From Chrysemys picta bellii (taxonomy: Eukaryota > Chordata > Testudines > Emydidae), in NCBI RefSeq assembly GCF_011386835.1, contig NC_088795.1, positions 99,694,434 through 99,758,433 on the forward strand: 64,000 nucleotides of DNA, read 5' to 3'. Position numbers and translations under genes: made by a program. Below the pieces are notes generated by a model. It saw nothing but the letters and a program-made list of their open reading frames with translations. It was not told where the DNA came from and did not search any database. Shown here in pieces: positions 57,207 through 64,000 of this stretch (position 1 is its first letter; each line of letters begins with the position of its first letter).

Positions 57207-58789
57207 GTGTGAGAGATATGGATTTCTTACTTTCCAGATAACTCGATATGTTGAATGCTCCCAGAGGAATCATCCAAAAACAACCTATAGAGTATTGGAC
57301 TCTTGATTATTGAAAATTGATTGGATAAAAACAAATTTCTACCATTATAAGAAATGGAATTCTAATTTCAACATTTTTCAGGAGACACTTCTGTTGTATT
57401 TTCTTGTATCCTCGGGATTACAAGAAGTTTCTTTAGGAGATGTTAAAAGCACCCCCCGCATTAGAAAGTAAAAAGATATGTAAGAAATTTAAATTAACAA
57501 TCAGCTCAAACCTAACTTGAAATGTAGATTTCGTAGAAAACTAAACAAAGTGTTTCTTAAAAAAAAAAAAATCTAATGAAAGTTGCTTTTTAAAATTAAA
57601 GCAATTCTCATGTAGTGTTTGAAACCTAAGGTTGCAGCATGATACTAGACTATAAGAAAGTGAAAGGACCAGAAATTGATTAATAAAAGTGAAACTGACT
57701 AAACGGTTTTCATTTCCCAATATGAGAGAAATACTAATGATTCTCTGTCATTTTTTGCAACAGACGTGGGTAACTCCATCCTCATTTTACAGATGAGGAA
57801 GCTGAAGCACAGATAGCCTGATTTTCAGAAGTGATTATTACCCCTGGAAAAAAAACAGGCCATAAGTGACTTGCCAAATGTTAAAAAGCAAACTAGTAAA
57901 TTAGATTTTTAACCTTTTTCAGTTTATATAGTCTAAAGGTATAATTTGCTTCATAGGTACTTTTAAAAAATATGATTTTTCACTGTATAATGTCTCTTTA
58001 AAGCACAAATCACAGTCTATGACAAGATCAGATGGGAAGCACATTCCTCATTTTACAGCAACTACAAATATTTTGTAATATAAATGAACACCTTTTCATG
58101 ATTCTGGTGGCATAAGCAAAATATTAAATTCACACACACACACCCCTTTCTCTATAACCAGAATCAAACCATAACCACTCCAAGACTTTACGCAGCTCTG
58201 GTTGTTCATAAAGGGTTAAAATCCTGACTTCCAAGAAATAGGAATGTGTCACCAGTCCACTCGCACATAGTGATCAGCTTAATGTTATTCTAGGCAACTT
58301 TATCAAATACAAACAGAGATAACCACGTACTATAATTCTTTAACATTATTTAAACACTTTGTGTGGTTCTATCAAATGTCAGCTACTCTTAATGCTGGTA
58401 GCAGGAACATCTGTGGATCAAATCAAGGTCTAATGAGGATTATTATGCATCTACAAATACACAATTAGAAACATTTAAATGTGATACATTTTCCTTTGTA
58501 TAGTCATCACAATGCCATAGCATACTGGGTAATTTGTATAAAATTACCGAATAGCAAGTTTGATTTGCACTGAGTACATACAGTAATACTTTCTAGCTCT
58601 TCTTTGTATTTCTTTAAAAGAAATGTAAATTCACAAGCTATGCTAATATTCAAAATGTACATTCCACGTGATTATGTACATTCATAAAGGAATAACAATC
58701 CCTATACAAGACATTGTCAAAACACAAAATCAGAATTAAGGAATTAAACAGGCTAGTAATATGATATCATTAATGTTAAAATATGATCT

Positions 58790-58895
58790 GTGACAAGGTA
58801 GGTAAAGTAATATCTGTTATTGGACCAACTTCTGTTGGTGGAAGGTACAAGATTTCAAACTAAACAGAATTCTTCAGCTCAACACTACAAACAAA
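58790..58895 (-). mobile_element. PLE 3' end fragment (second subfamily)
   Basis: On -: GAGCTGAAGAATTCTGTTTA, then CACCAACAGAAGTTGGTCCA and ATAACAGATATTACTTTACC. Same type of 3' end as 21220-21306; a shorter one is at 13080-13125. Confidence 0.7.
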
Positions 58896-60762
58896 ATATG
58901 TTCTGTCATGTCAGACTAACAGATCCATATCCAAGAAGCATCTTCCATATTTTCCATCTCTAAGTTTTTTAATTTTAGAAGTTCAAAGACCTCACCTTAA
59001 ACCTGCTGCATAAGTAAAACAGACTTCTTTAATTATAAAATTCCCAAACTAAACAACTGCTTCACTTTGTTTTACCACTCAATCTCTTTATCCAGATACA
59101 CAATTTGTCTTATCAGTAAAACTCTCAGCCAAATTGTAATGGGCTTAAACAGTTTTAAAAAGCACCAAGGTTGAAGACTGTCTGAGCAGTAACTATAGAA
59201 TTCTGCATAGAAATCCCCTGGAAAAATAAACTAACCCTCAAACGCTCAGGAAAACATTATTATATGATGCTTGCTGACCTAGAGAAAAAAAGAGATGGAA
59301 TAATGATTTTGCTTTTATATAGCACCTCTAAATGGATCCTAGTTAGCTGATAATACAGGGCATTCTGCCCAGGCAAGGCAAGTCTACAGATTCTACACTA
59401 TTAATACACACCCAACCTTTAGAATGAAATTTGGCAGTTTTATCTGTAAAAAAACTTCCAACAATATAGAATAGGAAGAGAAAAATACCATATCCACTTT
59501 ACATTATATGTGGAATTAAGACAAGCAAAACGTAATTACCCATATTGGAATTTGACCAAGGTACCACGGTAGATTTTCCTGTTCTTGCAAACAGTGACAG
59601 TGGATTTGTAATAAGCACAAGTAATCAGGACTCATCCAAAAGATAACACCTGAAGCAGCACCTGTAAAAGAAACAATTGGGTTTGAACCCTTGTTTGCTT
59701 CTGTGTGATATAAAGAAGGTCTGAGAGGTTTTTTCCCTTTAAAAAAAGGTGAGAGTTAGCCTTGTTTTTAACATGATAAATTCAGGTAAAAAATTGTAAC
59801 CTGTTTTTCCTGAAAGACGTAGAAACTAGAGAACCAATAAGTGTATGACATTAGAGAAGTCAAGCAAATGAAACCTGATTGAGATGGGAACTTAATTTTA
59901 TTTGGACTGTTTAAATAATCTAATTTTTGTTATTGTTTCTAATGCCCATTCAATGCAGTAATCTGAGAAAAATTTGGGAGAAAAATGTCTCTTAAAAATG
60001 AGCATCTTTATTAAAGACTTCCTGGTTTTGGTAAAGGTCTCACATATGGATTTTGAGCTCTCTCAGCCTTTAACTGAGGGAACATGGCTTCAGTTGAAGG
60101 CTGAGAATTAAAAATCCAAATCTGAAACTTCTAGCAAAACCAAGAAAGACCAGATTTGACATGTCTGATATTTCTAAAGGTAAAAAGCAAGAAAAACAAA
60201 ACAAAACAGACCTACTTTCAGGCCTTATTTGATTTTGAAAAACTCTTAAGCACTGCTATTGATTCATTGGTTCAAAATTGACGGACTCACTATGATTGCA
60301 GCACCCTGGCTTTTTCTTGGTCTTCCATCCTGGCACTTTTGATGGCCTAACCTTAGTTAATGCATACATTACCTCACTGTGGCATATTGGGGATTAATTA
60401 ATTAATGTTTGTGAGGTGTTCAAACACTTGGGTGATGGGGGCCCATATAGGATAGACAGATGGAATTGGGCGGAGGGCATAGACAAAGATGGTACAGCTA
60501 CAGACAAATGAAAATTGCAGACTGAAGTAAAAGCAGGAGAAGCTGAAGAAAAGCCTGCCACTGCTTCGGCTGAAAGCAGCTCCTCTACATAGAGTTGGTT
60601 CATCAGCACAGCATGACTTCTCAGGAGTCAGGACCCTGCTAGGCCTGAGGTGTAAGTGGGGAGGGATGAGAAGCAGCAAACTCAGGACAGGGTTGAGGCA
60701 TTTCACTGTTCTGGACTTGGTGATGGTTTTAAACTACATTTCAAATAATAATTTCATTTTAA

Positions 60763-61227
60763 CTAGGGTCCTATCAAAGTCACAGCCATGAAATCTGATC
60801 TTTTGTGGGCTTTTACCCTATACTATACAGATTTCATGGGGGAGACTAGCATTTCTCAAATTGGGGGTCCTGACTCAAAAGGGAGTTTTGGGGGGGGGGG
60901 TCACAAGGTTATTGGTGGGGGGATAGTGATCTTGCTAACCTTACTTCTGTGCTGCCTTCCGAACTGGGTGGCTGGAGAGCAGAGGCTGTTGGCCAGGTGC
61001 CCTGCTCTGAAGGCAGCACCCCACCAGCAGCAGTAAGGGTGTCAGTACTGCAACCCTCCCTACAATAACCTTGCAATCCCCCCAACTCCTTTTTGGGTCC
61101 AGACTCCTAAAAATGCAACACCATGAAATTTCAGATTTACATAGCTGAAATCATTAAATTTATGATTTTTAAATTCCTATGACCGTAAAATTGACCAAAA
61201 CGGACCACAAATGTGGTAGGGCCCTAT
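60763..61227. mobile_element. DNA transposon with TAGGGYCCTA-type ends
   Basis: Left tagggtcctatcaaagtcac and right aatgtggtagggcccta are inverted; catgaaat motifs occur near both ends. The G-rich middle (G12 near 60888-60900) carries no ORF of interest. Confidence 0.55.
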
Positions 61228-61379
61228 CTATAACGCTAGGTGATTGTAAACAAAAGACTTCAACACGTTTCCCAGGCAAACTGAGAGGTAAGGTGCCCAG
61301 CAGGAAATCACACACCTGGACTAGGCATCTGTCACACTGTGTCTGCCACATCCCCTTAAATATCTAACAGGATCCAGTC

Positions 61380-61880
61380 CCACACCCCTGCCCCTCCATT
61401 GTCCAGCCTACCCCCATCCAGTCACCGCCCTGCCCCCCCTCCAATCCGCACTCGCCTCAGCCGTCGCGTGAGTGACGTCACGCCCACGCGCCGCGCGTTT
61501 GGCGTTGGCGCGAAGGGGGGATGGAGCAGGAGGTTCCCCGCTATTACCCGCTAACGAGCTAAACCACCCCCGGCAACATGGTGAGCGCGGCGGGAGCGGG
61601 GTAGCTGGCCCCGACACCCCCTTCTCCCCGGGGAGTGGGTGCCGGAAGCTCTCCCGCTCGGCAGGCCCGTGGGACCCCAGCGCGGTCAGGCGTGGGACCT
61701 AGCGCGGTCCGGTTGGGCGGGCTCCCGCACCGCGCCCTGAAACGAGGCTGCGACCCGGCCGGTTGTCCCCCACCGCCCCATCTCCCTTTGCCCCCCCTTC
61801 CCCCCCCTGCGTCGGTAAGCTCCCCCAGGCTCCCGCAGCAGTGAGCGGCGTTGCAGCGAGTGTCCTGGCGCTTGCTGCTC
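61380..61880 (+). promoter_or_regulatory. RFC1: CpG-island promoter, probably RFC1
   Basis: Abrupt rise in GC and CpG (61440-61840). It includes a full CRE palindrome TGACGTCA (61473-61480), GC-box-like cacgccc, and a full E2F-type site TTGGCGCGAA (61505-61514) fitting TTSGCGCSAA. No TATA box. An E2F site suits a replication gene. RFC1 is assigned because human KLB and RFC1 are divergent neighbours in this arrangement, not from protein similarity. Confidence 0.75.
61525..61580 (+). other. RFC1: Probable RFC1 exon 1, ending at the start codon
   Basis: At 61578 the sequence reads gcaacATG followed directly by GTGAGC, a strong donor. A first exon ending exactly after ATG would put the rest of the protein in exon 2, outside the window. 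The 5' edge is a guess. RFC1 is the large subunit of the PCNA clamp loader. Evidence is position, promoter type and donor; no codon after ATG is visible. Confidence 0.45.
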
Positions 61881-62161
61881 AAAGCGATGGTTGGGGCAGA
61901 GACCTTGCTTATTCCTCTGGGAAACGTGAGGGAGCGCTGCTGCTGGAGCGGGGGGAAACGTTTCCCTGGGCTGCTAAAGTCAGTTGTGGGGGTTAGTGAC
62001 TTCTCCTCTGGAAGGGCCTTCTGGCCTTTCTGTGGGTGTTTTAGGGGCGAGTCGTTCTTTCAAACTCCCACCCGCCAAGCTCCACATATTGGAGATATTA
62101 AAGTGGATTCAGTTTGTATTCTACATGTGATCCTGTGTGCCCTCCTTAGCGGTGGTGCCCC

Positions 62162-62238
62162 TCTTAGGACACGGGTTTCAGAGAAGTTAGCTGTGTTAGT
62201 CTGTATCAGCCCAAGTACTCCTCCTTGTCTTAGGACAC
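62162..62238 (-). mobile_element. Very short PLE tail insertion with 11-bp target duplication
   Basis: TCTTAGGACAC at 62162-62172 and 62228-62238 around only 55 bp (gtgttagtctgtatcagccc/aagtactcct). This is the terminal block of the PLE tail, a severe 5' truncation. Confidence 0.75.
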
Positions 62239-62547
62239 TGATAGAGTGCTAGGGTGTCCTGTCTACACACCAACTGGAACCAAAATAAATTATTCTGTTT
62301 TAATTCACAATTTTAGGTGTTTCAGTATGTTTGTATATGGATACTTATTTTGGACTGAGTGCCCTAGTTTAATGTGTCAGTCAAAATCAAGTTAAATAGG
62401 AGACTTTATCCAAATTAAGGGTGTCTATAGATTTTTGCCTAAGTAACTAAAGATGTGAATTAAAACAGCTTTATTTTGATTCTAGTTTATGCATATATTT
62501 AGCCCCTCTCCCTGCCCGTTACCCATTTATGGTGTTAAGTGAGATCA

Positions 62548-62667
62548 TTCATAATAAAGTCTTGCATCTGAAGAAGTGAGGTTCTTACCCACGAAAACTT
62601 ATGCTCCCAATACTTCTGTTAGTCTTAAACGTGCCACGGGACCCTCTGTTGCTTTTCATAATAAAGT
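62548..62667 (+). mobile_element. PLE tail insertion with 13-bp target duplication
   Basis: TTCATAATAAAGT at 62548-62560 and 62655-62667. The insert reads GCATCTGAAGAAGTGAGGTT, then CTTACCCACGAAAACTTATG and so on to gttgctt, closely like the + arm of the insertion at 4347-4591. Confidence 0.85.
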
Positions 62668-62904
62668 GTTTATCTCTTGATCATATGATCTATCTTAGGC
62701 CTGTTCTATGTAATTTGCACTGATTTAACTAAAGCTAGGGTTCTAAAACAATTTAGTCAAACTGGTGCAATTTTTGAGCTGTCTTGCCTGCATAGGGAGA
62801 TGCAGGAAAGTTAATCCAAATTAAAGAGGTGTATTTGAAGTAGATTAGTTAACCTGCATTAAATCTCCAGATGCTGTTGTTCAGAATTAAAGTGGGTTTA
62901 ATAG

Positions 62905-63124
62905 GTATGTCTACATAAGGATAAAATCCTCTAGTGGCCTGGCAGCTGGTTCAGGGGCTAAAAGACTGCTGTGTAGACATTTGGGCTTGGGCTGGAGCCC
63001 AAGCTCTGGGAGCCTGCAAGGGTTGACATCTAAACAGCAGTTTTTAGCTCTGGAGCATGAGCCCCATGACCTTGAGTAAGCGGACATGGGCCAGCTGTGG
63101 GCTTTTAGTCCCATGTAGATATAC
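62905..63124. mobile_element. Harbinger-like MITE
   Basis: Ends ggtatgtctacataaggata and cccatgtagatataccc are inverted. The inside has the mirrored ctggagcccaagctctggga. The flanks are AT-rich with no certain duplication. It seems to lie within an older repeat (62700-63200). Confidence 0.6.
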
Positions 63125-63834
63125 CCAATGTGGTTTAGTTTATTCGATTCTGGAAATGAATTATGCTAAACCAATTTATGGCCACTTTAATTGTGAATGA
63201 GAATGTTTATGCATGGTTAGGATTATTTTTCCTGAATGTTCCTCTGTAGCCAAGCTCTTTGTGGGTGGATAATTAAATTGATATTTAAGACTTTATATAT
63301 AAGTTTGCGTGTGCCTGAAACTATGTGGGTGCAAATGAGCAGATAACCACTTTTAAACCAATGAAAGTCTAAACTGGGAAGAATCCCTGTGTAACTAAAA
63401 TTGCTTTTCTAAACTAAAAAATTAAATGGATGAAACTTCTATGGCCTTGTTTTACCACAGAGGTCGTGTCCACTCATATTCTTGTACTCAAATCGCCAAA
63501 GTTGCAAAGCAAAACTGATTTGGTTCAAATTTCAAACTAAGTGGCCACAATCAGTTTGTTAGCCTCCCATCTCAGCCCTTGAGATTAGCAGGGCTGGACG
63601 GACCTTCACTGTCTTACCCTACAGTCTTGAGATGCAAAACCTCAGTGGATACTTTGTATAATAAGGCTGAGAATTTTCCATTAATTCATTAGCAATAGCA
63701 CCCCTACTGTGGCAAAAGATTTCTCTGGTGTTTGGGGTGCGTGTTAATTTTTTTTCTTTTTTAAGGTAGTGTGCTATTCAGGGCAGAGGATGGTGTTTAG
63801 AAGGTATCCAAAATGGTACTACCATAATCTAAGT

Positions 63835-64000
63835 CAGTGTTTCCCAAACTTGGGATGCCGCTTGTGTAGGGAAAGCCCCTGACGGGCTGGGCTGGGCCGG
63901 TTTGTTTACCTGCCCTGTCTGCAGGTTCTGTAGATCACGGCTCCCACTGGCTGTGGTTCGCTTCTCCAGGCCAATGGGAGCTTCTGGAAGCAGCGGCTTG
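63835..64000. mobile_element. hAT-like repeat, cut by the window end
   Basis: cagtgtttcccaaacttggg ... gccgcttgtgtagggaaagc ... ccaatgggagcttctggaag is the start of a common GC-rich sauropsid element. The right end is outside the window. Confidence 0.55.

Larger units (their letters stand above)
52282..61379. other. KLB-RFC1 intergenic region
   Basis: 9.1 kb between divergent genes. Holds a hAT (53744-53961), a Harbinger-like unit (54274-54990), an old repeat (55100-55510), the PLE/Harbinger composite (56509-57206), a reversed PLE end (58790-58895) and another inverted-end element (60763-61227). 57210-58780 and 58900-60750 are AT-rich with no gene; no CpG island is seen at the KLB side. Confidence 0.75.
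61581..64000 (+). other. RFC1: Presumed RFC1 intron 1 (start)
   Basis: No coding exon with the RFC1 N-terminus (MDIRKFF-type) was found up to the window end. The sequence holds short PLE tails (62162-62238, 62548-62667), a MITE (62905-63124) and a hAT start (63835 onward). Confidence 0.45.

Noticed and set aside
61559..61882. Open frames on both strands of the CpG island
   Set aside because: High GC lowers stop frequency; a strong donor at 61581 makes this intronic, and no RFC1-like residues follow.

Overview
This is vertebrate nuclear DNA. Genes are split by GT-AG introns, introns are kilobases long, and interspersed repeats are dense. The repeat set (Penelope-like, DIRS, PIF/Harbinger and hAT families, L2 and MIR-like remnants, a CR1 tail) points to a non-avian sauropsid, most likely a turtle. 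Species cannot be fixed from the sequence. Three genes are supported, in an order and orientation that matches human 4p14 (RPL9, KLB, RFC1).

Layout: (1) 147-2845, + strand: the last three coding exons of RPL9 (ribosomal protein uL6), with the 5' part left of the window. (2) 9772-52190, - strand: the complete coding sequence of KLB (beta-Klotho) in five exons. They join in frame into a 1018-residue single-pass membrane protein with two GH1-like ectodomains. RPL9 and KLB converge tail to tail. (3) 61380-61880: a CpG island and the probable first exon of RFC1 (+ strand), head to head with KLB. Exon 1 seems to end right after its ATG, and the rest of the window is RFC1 intron 1.

Most of the remaining DNA is mobile. 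KLB intron 4 holds a nested stack: a Penelope-like element (PLE, with GIY-YIG domain remnants) interrupted by a 2.46-kb PIF/Harbinger element with TTA duplications and by a 4.5-kb DIRS-like retroelement with inverted terminal repeats. KLB intron 1 holds a 4.0-kb Harbinger element carrying both typical genes (Myb/SANT-like protein and transposase) in convergent orientation. Short PLE tail copies, many with 8-13 bp target-site duplications, are scattered throughout. Several are head-to-head inverted pairs, and all carry a hammerhead-ribozyme-like core. hAT-type elements with exact 8-bp duplications occur at 11.2, 33.5, 45.1, 48.0 and 53.7 kb.

Functionally, RPL9 (ribosome), KLB (FGF19/FGF21 co-receptor) and RFC1 (clamp-loader large subunit) are conserved neighbours, not a pathway. 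I found no operon, CRISPR array, or clearly undescribed gene system. The points most worth a second look are the hammerhead-like cores in the PLE tails, the nested insertion record, the shifted KLB N-terminus, and the E2F/CRE pair in the RFC1 promoter.
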